A DNA stretch of 64,000 nucleotides, taken from assembly GCF_002843315.1 (NCBI RefSeq), contig NZ_MVDD01000017.1:1-64000 (forward strand). The letters are read 5' to 3'. Below are positions 53,447 to 62,329 of this stretch, piece after piece (the first letter of the stretch is position 1; each line of letters begins with the position of its first letter). This stretch comes from Labilibaculum filiforme (lineage in GTDB: Bacteria > Bacteroidota > Bacteroidia > Bacteroidales > Marinifilaceae). The translations under genes and the position numbers were made by a program. The notes below the pieces were generated by a model that did no database searches, was not told where the DNA came from, and worked only from the letters and a program-made list of their open reading frames with translations.

Positions 53447-54508
53447 TTGAGATTATTAGTAAGATGTACGTTGTGCTCGATTTGTTTGTTCGCTTTTTTT
53501 TCAATAAAAATTGTTTCTGCACAAGATTATAAGTTTTCTTTATTTGATCAGAATAGAACTTATTTTAACCCAGCTTTTACAGGTATGGAAAAAGGTTTAA
53601 TTCGCACTAATTTTGTTTATCGCAGACAATGGTTAAATTTTCCTGGAGAATTTAGTACGAAGCATTTTAATATTGATTGGAAGAACTATAGTTCTAGTGG
53701 ATTTGGTGTTTTTCTTTTGTCGGATATTGAGGGGGAATCGCTATTAACAACGAATTCGATTGGAGGACAGTACTCTTGGCGTGGAACTTTAGATAAATAT
53801 TCCGGGGCATTTTTTCAACTTGGATTAGCGGCTAGTTACAATGAGAAGAAAATAGATATCAGTAAGTTGACATTTAGTGATCAATTGGATGAAATATATG
53901 GAAAAATTTATGGCAGTAGTTTTGTTGCAGATCAAAACAAACGAAACTATATTGATTTTTCGGTAGGTGGTTTAGTGAGTTTTCGTACTGAAGGTGTTTT
54001 TGGTAATGCTTTTACACATATAGTTGGTATTGCTTTTCATCATATTACTCAACCCAATGAATCATTTCAAGGACAAAAAGAGAAGATGCCAATGAAGTTT
54101 ACTATTCATGTACAAAGTGAATATGTAACCCAAGTTTTCAGTATTAATCGTCGGGATAAATTGAGTTTTATGCCTTGGGTATTATACGAGAAAAGAGGAG
54201 AAAGTGTATTGAATGATCAGGCAACCAATAGTATGAATATAGGAATTGATATTACTTCAGATCCTGCGGTAATTGGTGTATCCTATAAAAGTCATTTGAA
54301 TGGACATTCTGATACGGATTATACTGCTTTGGTATTCAAGGCTGGAACTAAAATTTATGGGAGTAATAAAAATATTATTTATAGGATGTTTTATGCCTAC
54401 GAACTAGCGATTAATAATTATACTCGTTATACGCGAAATTCTCATGAAATTGGCCTTTCAGCAGATATTTATTTTAAGCGGAGGCGTAAGTGTATTAATC
54501 ATTTTTAA
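53447..54508 (+). CDS. PorP/SprF-family T9SS outer membrane protein
   Basis: A 353-residue outer membrane beta-barrel of the PorP/SprF family, which acts with T9SS in delivering and anchoring cognate type B adhesins. The signal peptide is MRLLVRCTLCSICLFAFFSIKIVSAQ. The family signature FSLFDQNRTYFNPAFTGMEKG follows, then YRRQWLNFPGEFSTKHFNID and alternating beta strands to the C-terminus (IGLSADIYFKRRR). The start is TTG: no ATG in this frame lies upstream before a stop, and the signal peptide requires these residues. Divergent pairing with the CHU_C adhesin repeats the sprB/sprF type of arrangement. Confidence 0.9.
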   Translation: MRLLVRCTLCSICLFAFFSIKIVSAQDYKFSLFDQNRTYFNPAFTGMEKGLIRTNFVYRRQWLNFPGEFSTKHFNIDWKNYSSSGFGVFLLSDIEGESLLTTNSIGGQYSWRGTLDKYSGAFFQLGLAASYNEKKIDISKLTFSDQLDEIYGKIYGSSFVADQNKRNYIDFSVGGLVSFRTEGVFGNAFTHIVGIAFHHITQPNESFQGQKEKMPMKFTIHVQSEYVTQVFSINRRDKLSFMPWVLYEKRGESVLNDQATNSMNIGIDITSDPAVIGVSYKSHLNGHSDTDYTALVFKAGTKIYGSNKNIIYRMFYAYELAINNYTRYTRNSHEIGLSADIYFKRRRKCINHF

Positions 54509-54586
54509 TTCGATTATTACGATTTTATAATGGGTTAAGAGCGATTGTTTGGAGTTTTTAGAATTAACTATTCACAAGAAGATAAA

Positions 54587-54620
54587 AAATCCCGCTTCTG
54601 GATTTCCAAAGAGCGGGATT
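54587..54620 (-). terminator. Terminator at the end of the sus locus
   Basis: AATCCCGCT and AGCGGGATT form a 9-bp stem with a loop of about 14 bases. On the minus strand it is followed by TTTTTTATC. It lies about 130 bases after the amylase stop codon. Confidence 0.72.
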
Positions 54621-54752
54621 CTATCTAATCTATGAAACTATATGAAACGTCCATGTATAAAGCTTTCTACACACAGGGAGATGATTATTCCAGCATGGTA
54701 AGTTCCATATGACAACTAAAAATCAAATAATAATCATATGAAAAAAACGATT

Positions 54753-57700
54753 TTACTGTTTTATTACTTTTTTACTTAGTTGGGAACCATCTTCCATTTC
54801 GAAAATTAAAATATAAGTTCCCTTAGCCAGATGATTCAAGTTTAAATCTGCAGATTCATTCGGCATATTTACAGCAGTAATTGCTTTACCTGATAAATTA
54901 AAAAGCTGTAATCGATTAACTTGTTTCAGATTTTCAAGATGAAGAATATCACGAACCGGATTTGGATACAGTCGTAACTCTTTATTTAAAACATCATTAA
55001 TTCCTGTCGAATAAGCAATTTCCTCACTGTATGAGCTGTAAACGATATTACCCGTTAGTAATTCTCCTGTTAATGCTACTGGAGTTACAGAGAAACGAAC
55101 ATAGTTGGCACGGTCGTTACTTGTTAGGGTATAAGTTAAATCAGTTGCCCCAGTTATTGAAACTTCATTTGTGCCATTTGAATCATCAGAACGATACCAT
55201 TGGAAAATGGAAGTTCCTTCCAAATCATTATTTACATCTGTGTAAGTATAATTAGCAGTTAAGGTTTCATCCTCTCGAAAAGTTCCACTTATGCTTATGT
55301 TTGAAGCTGCAGGTGCTGTTTTTACATCGGGTTTAGATAGTTGTTTTGTAGTATAGATGTGATATTCTCCTGCTTTTAAATCGATAAATGCGTTCGCATC
55401 AGTTACGGTAATTTCCTGCCCGGTGAAGTAATCGTACCAAGTACCTGTTTTACTGAAATTAGGATCGATACTTCTTAGTTTTAGATCGAAATTACCGATT
55501 ACTCTAACATCCATATCAGTATGGTTGATTTCGATACTTTTTAAAACAGTACTCGTTTTTAAAGTGAAATCTTCCGATTCGAAGGCAACTTCCTCTTTTT
55601 TCAGCTTTATTAGTGCCGAAAATACTTCGTATAGTCTTTTTCGGTTCGGATCGTCTTGATATTCCCAATGAATTGGTTTTTTACCAACTCTGCCATTTTC
55701 ATCAATCGAGACATCGTAACCCAATTCGCCAAATTGCCAAACCATTTTTGGTCCTGGAACAGTAAAGAAGAAAGTTGCGGCCGCCTCCACTCTCGATAGG
55801 GCAGTAGTTAGATTGGTTACATCATAAGTATTTAAAGAAGCTCCGTAGGTAAGATTGCGATACATCATACGTTCTTCGTCGTGACTTTCCATATAATTTA
55901 CTAACTGAGGACCAATCCATTCTCTTTCTTTCCAGGAAGTGTAGCTAAAATCAGAGGTATATCCCATAGAAGCTTCGCTGTACTCGTGGTTGGCGTTTCC
56001 CCAAAGCAGGATGCCATGTGCAGCCAATTCTTTTTCTTCAGGGTTATCCGATAAATGCTCGAATATTACTACAGCATCCGATTTAACGTTCCAAATTGCA
56101 GTAGACATACGTTTTAATATATCAACACGTTCTTGGTCGTATTGTCCTCCCCAAGGGTCTGTTGAGTTGCTGTGTGGTGTATTCGAAAATCCTTTGGTGA
56201 AATCGAAACGGAACCCATCAATGTGGTATTCGTTTATCCAGTAAGCATTTATTCTGTCTACTAATTTTTTGGTTTCAGTGCTTGTGTGATCGATATCGTA
56301 CCCCCATTGTGCATCTGGGTTTTCAAAATTGCTTGTGACATTGTACCATGGATTATCTGCTGTTGGCTTAGAACCATCAAAGTACATGCGTAAGAATGGC
56401 GATTGTCCGTAGGTATGATTTAATACCATATCCATGTAAACAGCTATTCCTCTACTGTGACATTCGTCGATAAAGGCTTTGTAATCATTTTTTGTTCCGT
56501 AGGCTTTATCTGGAGCAAAATAAAAGGAGGGATTGTATCCCCAAGAATCGTTTCCTTCAAATTCGTTAAAAGGCATTAATTCAATTACATTAACTCCAAG
56601 TCTTTCTAAGTAATCTAATGTGTCTCGAACTGTTTTAATTGCTCCAGTTGCCACAAAATCGCGTACATGTAATTCGTACACTACCAAATCTTCTTTTTTT
56701 GGAGCAGTAAATTGAGAATCGGACCAAGCAAATGTAGTTTGAGCAGTTTGAAAAACACTGGCTATTTCACTTGTTTTACTAGCAGGGTAGGCTATAAGAT
56801 TTGGATAGGTAGTGCTGGAAATGTACTGGTCATTCCAAGGATCAAGGACTTTATCGGCATATGGATCTGCAATTTTAGTAGTTCCATCAATCACATATTG
56901 AAAAATGTATTCTTTTCCCGCAGTAAGATTGTTGATAGTAATCCAGAAATGGTCGCCATCTTTATTCATTAGGTAGTTGTTATCGTAATTCCAATCATTA
57001 AAATCACCAATAACAAACACATATTCTTTATTTGGAGCGTATAGCGATAGGGTAACTGTATTGTTGTCGATGTAATTAATTCCATCGTTAATGCCTGCAG
57101 GTTTTGTTGCTATTGGGGTGTCTTCACGAAGAACGATATTTACAGTATCTCTTGCTACTTCTGATCCTGCTGTTGCTACAGCAATTAATTGATGCGATCC
57201 AGCTGCATAATTTGTGTACGAATAGTTTAATTCTGTTTCAGTTGTACTGTGCATGCTAGTATTATCAATAAAAAGTTCCAGATTTTCACTTGCTTCTGAA
57301 TTGATTGTAATTAATACAGACTTATTTTTTTCAAAAACACTGTTGTTAGTTGGTTTGGTAAATTCAACATTTAGACCACCTTCGCTGATATCAACAAATA
57401 TGTCTGTTCCTCCCTCGTCTTTGCCTTCTTTCGAATTGTCGGCACTGCGAAAAACGAAAGCCATTTTTACTATTTTCTCACCACTTGCTACGCCGTAATA
57501 TTCGCGAATGCTTGGTGTAATACTTAATTCCCACTTGTTATTTCCAAGTGATGTTAGTTTATATTTTTCGCTATTGTCACCCCAGGATGGAGCATATTTC
57601 CAATCAGCATTAGAAGAGCTTTGATCGGTTATTACACCTGTATGAGCATACACATCGCCGGTGTAATCTTTCAATCCAGCGGTTCCTAATGAAGCATCAA

Positions 57701-57821
57701 AGGTTATTGTAACAGCTTTATCTTCGGTAGGAAAGTTTGGACTTGTACTGATAATCTGTCCGGTACCTACTGAAGGTATCAGTAGCAGAAAAGATAGGAG
57801 ATATGTGTATAGTTTATTCAT
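54753..57821 (-). CDS. GH13 alpha-amylase-type glycosidase with type A T9SS sorting domain
   Basis: A 1022-residue secreted starch enzyme. After the signal peptide (MNKLYTYLLSFLLLIPSVGTG) come a beta domain (about 20-150), an Ig-like domain (FTKPTNNSVFEKNKSVLITI), and a CBM48-like domain with NTVTLSLYAPNKEYVFVIGDFNDW. The GH13 barrel starts at YELHVRDF. Catalytic residues are nucleophile Asp540 (DGFRFDF), acid/base Glu588 (VVIFEHL) and Asp648 (ESHDEER). A C-terminal domain, an additional Ig-like domain and the type A sorting domain follow (LRLYPNPVRDILHLENL; KGTYILIFEMEDGSQLSKKVIKQ). It is therefore secreted by T9SS rather than anchored as a SusG lipoprotein. Starch or related alpha-glucans are the likely substrate. 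The longer start at 57842 would put MIKHKLI before the signal peptide. Confidence 0.93.
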   Translation of the reverse strand: MNKLYTYLLSFLLLIPSVGTGQIISTSPNFPTEDKAVTITFDASLGTAGLKDYTGDVYAHTGVITDQSSSNADWKYAPSWGDNSEKYKLTSLGNNKWELSITPSIREYYGVASGEKIVKMAFVFRSADNSKEGKDEGGTDIFVDISEGGLNVEFTKPTNNSVFEKNKSVLITINSEASENLELFIDNTSMHSTTETELNYSYTNYAAGSHQLIAVATAGSEVARDTVNIVLREDTPIATKPAGINDGINYIDNNTVTLSLYAPNKEYVFVIGDFNDWNYDNNYLMNKDGDHFWITINNLTAGKEYIFQYVIDGTTKIADPYADKVLDPWNDQYISSTTYPNLIAYPASKTSEIASVFQTAQTTFAWSDSQFTAPKKEDLVVYELHVRDFVATGAIKTVRDTLDYLERLGVNVIELMPFNEFEGNDSWGYNPSFYFAPDKAYGTKNDYKAFIDECHSRGIAVYMDMVLNHTYGQSPFLRMYFDGSKPTADNPWYNVTSNFENPDAQWGYDIDHTSTETKKLVDRINAYWINEYHIDGFRFDFTKGFSNTPHSNSTDPWGGQYDQERVDILKRMSTAIWNVKSDAVVIFEHLSDNPEEKELAAHGILLWGNANHEYSEASMGYTSDFSYTSWKEREWIGPQLVNYMESHDEERMMYRNLTYGASLNTYDVTNLTTALSRVEAAATFFFTVPGPKMVWQFGELGYDVSIDENGRVGKKPIHWEYQDDPNRKRLYEVFSALIKLKKEEVAFESEDFTLKTSTVLKSIEINHTDMDVRVIGNFDLKLRSIDPNFSKTGTWYDYFTGQEITVTDANAFIDLKAGEYHIYTTKQLSKPDVKTAPAASNISISGTFREDETLTANYTYTDVNNDLEGTSIFQWYRSDDSNGTNEVSITGATDLTYTLTSNDRANYVRFSVTPVALTGELLTGNIVYSSYSEEIAYSTGINDVLNKELRLYPNPVRDILHLENLKQVNRLQLFNLSGKAITAVNMPNESADLNLNHLAKGTYILIFEMEDGSQLSKKVIKQ

Positions 57822-57887
57822 AATTAATTTGTGTTTGATCAAATACTTTACTCGTAAGGAGAGTGTTAGGTACTTTTTTTATAAAAC

Positions 57888-57922
57888 TAAAAAAAAAGCC
57901 GCCCTCCAAGGACGGCTTTTTA
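57888..57922 (-). terminator. Terminator or attenuator between the susF-like and amylase genes
   Basis: On the minus strand, AAAAAGCCG, an inner CCT/AGG pairing and CGGCTTTTTTTTT form a hairpin with a long T-run, 20 bases after the susF-like stop. It probably lowers amylase transcription relative to the upstream genes unless a promoter lies after it. Confidence 0.8.
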
Positions 57923-57941
57923 GGTTTTTATTTAGTTGGAA

Positions 57942-59534
57942 CTATTCAAATACTCCGGTTCCAGTAGTAAAGTTAAGTTTAACTTTTTGATCTGTAAGGA
58001 TAGGAGCACCAGCTAAATCATTTCCTGCGCCTCGGTATTCAATTTGTCCCGATAACACGCTAAATTCAGCTTGCCACCAATCAACAGAATTTCCTTCTGT
58101 ATTGGTTAAAGAAGTAGCAGTTACATACATTCTTGCATTATCGTCAGCAACAGTAGCGGGTGAAGTAAGAACCTTCGCATCTGTAGCATCTGGAGTAAAT
58201 AAGAATTCACCACCATTCCAATTTCCAAATGCACTTCCTTGTGCATAAATCACTGGGTCGGTTATTTGGATGGTATTGGTGAAAAGATTGACAACAATCA
58301 TTTTGTAACCTTCGGCTCCACTTGGTATGTTACTTCCACCTTTGTTCCAAACGCCATTCGCATCTGCAGTACCTCCTGATTCTCCAAATTCAGTACCATT
58401 CCAATCTCTTACTGAGTTGAACTTCAATTCAGAATCAGCATCAAACCATGCTATTCTCCAGAAAAGGTGAGGATTACTGTGTACAGGAATCATTTCAAGT
58501 ACTGCATCATCAGACCAATTCCAACCAGGAACAAAACTACCATTGATGTATAAGTTAGTAGGATAGGTTGAAAAGGCAACATTTGCTCCATAAGCAACAC
58601 CTTCGCTGTTAATGGCATAAGCTCTTGCGTAATAGGTAGTACTTGTTTCTAAACCAGTAATATCTACTGTAAACTCACCAGTTGTACCAGCATTAGTAAC
58701 TTTATCATTGTCGATTGTTGGACTTTCGCTTGTACTAAAGCAAATTCCTCTTTCTGTAATTGCAGTACCTCCGTCGTAAGTTACATTTCCAGCAACTTTA
58801 GCAGTGGTCGACAATGCAGTTACATCTCCTGTTTCTACACTTGCAATTCCAATAAGAGTAGTAAATGTAATTTGAGGACTATATACTGTAGCAATAGAAT
58901 TTGTTGCATAGGCTCTTGCATAATAGACTGTTTTTGCTTTTAAGTCTGTTAATGCACTAGTGTATTCACTCATTCCTTCACCTTCATCTGTAAGCGAACT
59001 TTCTACAGTTGGGTTTTCTTCAGTACTCCAACAAATTCCTTTGGCTGTAATTGTTGCTTTCCCATCGTAAGTTACTTCTCCTGTAATGCTTGCAGTAATT
59101 GCAGTTATATTTGCAGCAACATTAGAGATGATAACTGTTGGTTCATGAGCTAATGTTGTGAATACATCATCTTCACCATACATTGTAGTGCCATTATCCA
59201 TAATAACATATGCTCTGTAATGGTATACGGTTAGGTGTTCCAATCCATCAACGGTAACCCAATAAACGGCATTTTCTACGGTATCAGCTATTTTTTTCGA
59301 ATCTGCTGTAGTCGGATCTGCAGTAACACCCCAAACAACACCATATTCTGCTATGCCATCGCCTTCTGCAACAACAATTCCACTTAATTCCGCAGAGGTA
59401 GATGTTATGCCATCCTTTTTCCAGGTTGCCATTTCGGCATCCAATTTAACCAGATCATCTTTATCACACCCAACTATTAAAAACAGCGAGGCAAATAAGA
59501 GAACGGTGATTCTGAAAAATATATTTTTTTTCAT
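57942..59534 (-). CDS. SusF/SusE-like surface starch-binding lipoprotein with three FN3-like repeats
   Basis: A 530-residue lipoprotein (MKKNIFFRITVLLFASLFLIVGC, Cys23; the next residues DKDD suit surface export). Three related FN3-like modules of about 90 residues follow, ending YHYRAYVIMDNG, VYYARAYATNS and TYYARAYAINSEG. The last 200 residues resemble the starch-binding SusE/SusF C-terminal domains (GSFVPGWNWSDDAVLEMIP, LFWRIAWFDADSELKFN, GSAFGNWNGGEFLFTP), each with aromatic residues for glucan stacking. Position after the susE-like gene supports a surface glycan-binding role. The FN3-type array in place of SusF CBM domains is a variation on the classic Bacteroides protein. Confidence 0.85.
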   Translation of the reverse strand: MKKNIFFRITVLLFASLFLIVGCDKDDLVKLDAEMATWKKDGITSTSAELSGIVVAEGDGIAEYGVVWGVTADPTTADSKKIADTVENAVYWVTVDGLEHLTVYHYRAYVIMDNGTTMYGEDDVFTTLAHEPTVIISNVAANITAITASITGEVTYDGKATITAKGICWSTEENPTVESSLTDEGEGMSEYTSALTDLKAKTVYYARAYATNSIATVYSPQITFTTLIGIASVETGDVTALSTTAKVAGNVTYDGGTAITERGICFSTSESPTIDNDKVTNAGTTGEFTVDITGLETSTTYYARAYAINSEGVAYGANVAFSTYPTNLYINGSFVPGWNWSDDAVLEMIPVHSNPHLFWRIAWFDADSELKFNSVRDWNGTEFGESGGTADANGVWNKGGSNIPSGAEGYKMIVVNLFTNTIQITDPVIYAQGSAFGNWNGGEFLFTPDATDAKVLTSPATVADDNARMYVTATSLTNTEGNSVDWWQAEFSVLSGQIEYRGAGNDLAGAPILTDQKVKLNFTTGTGVFE

Positions 59535-59632
59535 ATTGATATATTTTGTACTAATATTTATTAATTATTGAATTAACTCAGTAACCATTTGGGGTGCATT
59601 AATCGACTGCACCCCGTGGTTTATTTTATGTA

Positions 59633-60676
59633 TTAATTCTTAACAACTGTTGCAACAGATCCTGCAATATTTAATTTGATGGTGTAATTACCGGCTCCGT
59701 CAGATACAGGAATATTTTTTCCTCCTTGACTTAATTGTACCGTTTTATTGTCATCATCATAATTATCAGTACTACCGTCAGCTGTTCCATTTCCTCCAAG
59801 ATTCCATGCCCATCCGTCGTTTAATCTAAATTTAAAGTTACCATTCGTTAAATCGGCAGTAATTTCCCAAGTGCGATCAACGGAATTATAATCCATTTTA
59901 GTATCTGGAGTATTCCATCCATTTGGAGTGGCATCACCAACAAGACCAATATTATACGCTTCCATAGTATAGGAAAGATCATTGGTGTTAGCGGTAAAAA
60001 TATACCAACCAGCATCGGCAACAGTAATTACGGTACCATCTACAGCAAGACCGCTAGTTCCGGCTCCGTAGGTAATTGCATTATCAGGATCTAGTAAAGT
60101 AAATGCATCACCAGCATCAAATTTTACATATCCTTCGTAAATGCCATCGCTACCTGGCGATTTGATTTTTTGAGGATCTTTTCCATCAATAAGTACATCC
60201 AAACGAAGTAATCCAAAAATGGTAGCTGCTCCATTTACAGTCTCTGAATAATAAACAAGGTCATCAACTCCAAGACCCGCATCGGCTTCTAATACACATC
60301 TAATTCTAAAGTCAACTGATGAAGTTTGATCTTCTGGAAAACCATCTAGTAAGATTGTATTTAATTGATTTACACTTAATTCAATATCATTACATGTAAT
60401 TCCATTATAAATTTGAGTAACATTTTCGAAATTGTTGCCCGCAGGACATGCTTCTAAAAAATAGCTTGCTGAAGCAGTAAAGCCTGGATTTACAGGAGTA
60501 CATGCAAAAATTAATTTATCAGTTCCGTTAGCTCTTACCAAAGTTAAATCCGGTAATGAGATTGTTGGAGTTATTACGTTCTCAGATAGTACAATCTGAT
60601 CTCCGTCTTCATCACAACTCGTGAAGAAGCCTAAAACCCCAACTAATGCAAATAATAATATATAATATTTTTTCAT
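59633..60676 (-). CDS. SusE-like outer membrane starch-binding lipoprotein
   Basis: A 347-residue lipoprotein (MKKYYILLFALVGVLGFFTSC, Cys21, then DEDGD as a surface-export signal). The N-terminal domain (about 30-160) is the SusE Ig-like domain, with VITPTISLPDLTLVR and SADYFRIR-like SSVDFRIRCVLEA. Two C-terminal starch-binding-like domains follow, with LRLDVLIDG...SPGSDGIYEGYVKF and GDATPNGWNTPDTKMDYNSVDRTWEITADL. The chosen start avoids overlap with susD, whose stop is 19 bases upstream. Close spacing supports one susCDE-like operon. Confidence 0.87.
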   Translation of the reverse strand: MKKYYILLFALVGVLGFFTSCDEDGDQIVLSENVITPTISLPDLTLVRANGTDKLIFACTPVNPGFTASASYFLEACPAGNNFENVTQIYNGITCNDIELSVNQLNTILLDGFPEDQTSSVDFRIRCVLEADAGLGVDDLVYYSETVNGAATIFGLLRLDVLIDGKDPQKIKSPGSDGIYEGYVKFDAGDAFTLLDPDNAITYGAGTSGLAVDGTVITVADAGWYIFTANTNDLSYTMEAYNIGLVGDATPNGWNTPDTKMDYNSVDRTWEITADLTNGNFKFRLNDGWAWNLGGNGTADGSTDNYDDDNKTVQLSQGGKNIPVSDGAGNYTIKLNIAGSVATVVKN

Positions 60677-60695
60677 CTTTTTTGGTTTTAAATGA

Positions 60696-62315
60696 TTAGT
60701 AACCATCATTTTGCTTAATGTTAGGATTAGCTGATATTTCATCACCTGGTATTGGGAAAATATTCAAATGATTACTTGTGCTGGTTCCATTAAATGTTCC
60801 ACCTTTCCACTGCCAGTTATAAGCACCTCCGGTGAACTTACCAAAACGAATTAAATCAGTACGTCTTTGTCCTTCGTAGTAAAATTCTCTTGCTCTTTCA
60901 TCTAAAATGAAATCAGCATCTACATCACTAGCTAAAATATTACCACTATCATCTCCATATGCTCTTTCACGAATCATATTAATATCCGCAACAACAGCAG
61001 CAGTAGCACCACTTGTATTAAATAAGGCTTCAGCTCTCATTAAGTAAGCATCTGCTAAACGAAATACAGGGAAATCAGTAGAAGCAAAAGTTGGACTATA
61101 GTTGTCTGCTTGCGTTCCATCATGATTTTTAGCAGTAAATTTATAAACACCTACACCAAAGTCTCCACTTGAAGATGGGGTTGGAATATTTATAGATCGT
61201 TTTTGACGTAAGAAAATCCTTCCATCTGGACTCTGAGCAAAAATAGTATCCGTTGCTGGTACTGGATTGTTTCCATATACAACTAAGGTATCCACTAAAA
61301 TATTCATTAAATCTTTTCTTGCTCTGTTTCCATTCCAGTTAGTGTTAGAGGTCAATCCATGGTAATCTTCTGCACGAATATATGTTGCATCACTTGAAGA
61401 TTCGATAATGAAAGTGATTCCACCATTACCTTGGGTGTTAATTCCATCTTCGGCAAATGCAAATATCATTTCATTGTTACCATGACCACGATCATTGTCA
61501 GCACTAAAGTTTTGTCTGTAATCAGTAGCTAAACTATATTGAGGACTGGCAATTACTTTATCACAATAAGTTTTACATTCTTCCCATTGAGCGGTTCCAG
61601 TATAAACCTCAGCATTTAAATAAGTTTTAGCAAGTAACATCCAACATGCACCTTTATCAGCTTGCGGATAACTAGATCCTGGTTCTCCCAAATCGGGTTC
61701 AATTGCTTTTAGTTCATCAACAATAAACGTAAATAAGTCTGCGCGTTGAATTTGTTCTGGGAAATATTTTCCAACACCATCTTCTTCTGTAGTAAAAGGA
61801 GGGTTTGCAAATAAATCCATTAGCCAATAGTAAGCCAAAGCTCTTAAATATCTTGCTTCAGCACGATATTGGATGATATCTGGTTCTGTACTACCTGCAG
61901 TTACATTTAAAAAGTCGTTAGCATAGGTTACACTTAAACTTAAACGTTGGTAAACTGCTGTAAGGAATGGATTTTGTGCACTCCAGTTTTGAGTATTTAA
62001 ATCTGAAATACCAACATCACCCCAGGCACAAATACCTTCATCTGTTGTAATGGTCTGCAGATTCCAAAGGGCTCTCATGGTAATAAAGAAACCATCATCA
62101 CTAGAGGTTATGTCGGCATCACCATCGCCTTGACCAGAGATAATAAAACTTGCATAGAGTTTAGCCAAGGTTTGTTCCATGTAAGCTGGATCATCGCCAA
62201 GATTTCCTGCCAAAATTTTATTAGGATCTGTTGGCTTCACGTCCAAATCATCTACACAAGATGTATACACCATTGCAGAGATAAGGAGACTGAATATTAT
62301 ATATATTTTCTTCAT
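60696..62315 (-). CDS. susD: SusD/RagB-family starch-binding outer membrane lipoprotein
   Basis: A 539-residue SusD-family lipoprotein (MKKIYIIFSLLISAMVYTSC, Cys20) that sits as a lid on the SusC channel. Typical segments are DLDVKPTDPNKILAGNLGDD near the N-terminus, YLRALAYYWLMDLFANPPFT in the TPR-like helices, GACWMLLAKTYLNAEVYTG, and the C-terminal DFILDERAREFYYEGQRRTDLIRFGKF. It ends FPIPGDEISANPNIKQN, the standard SusD ending. It begins 14 bases after the susC stop. Confidence 0.96.
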   Translation of the reverse strand: MKKIYIIFSLLISAMVYTSCVDDLDVKPTDPNKILAGNLGDDPAYMEQTLAKLYASFIISGQGDGDADITSSDDGFFITMRALWNLQTITTDEGICAWGDVGISDLNTQNWSAQNPFLTAVYQRLSLSVTYANDFLNVTAGSTEPDIIQYRAEARYLRALAYYWLMDLFANPPFTTEEDGVGKYFPEQIQRADLFTFIVDELKAIEPDLGEPGSSYPQADKGACWMLLAKTYLNAEVYTGTAQWEECKTYCDKVIASPQYSLATDYRQNFSADNDRGHGNNEMIFAFAEDGINTQGNGGITFIIESSSDATYIRAEDYHGLTSNTNWNGNRARKDLMNILVDTLVVYGNNPVPATDTIFAQSPDGRIFLRQKRSINIPTPSSSGDFGVGVYKFTAKNHDGTQADNYSPTFASTDFPVFRLADAYLMRAEALFNTSGATAAVVADINMIRERAYGDDSGNILASDVDADFILDERAREFYYEGQRRTDLIRFGKFTGGAYNWQWKGGTFNGTSTSNHLNIFPIPGDEISANPNIKQNDGY

Positions 62316-62329
62316 CTGTAATTGTATTT

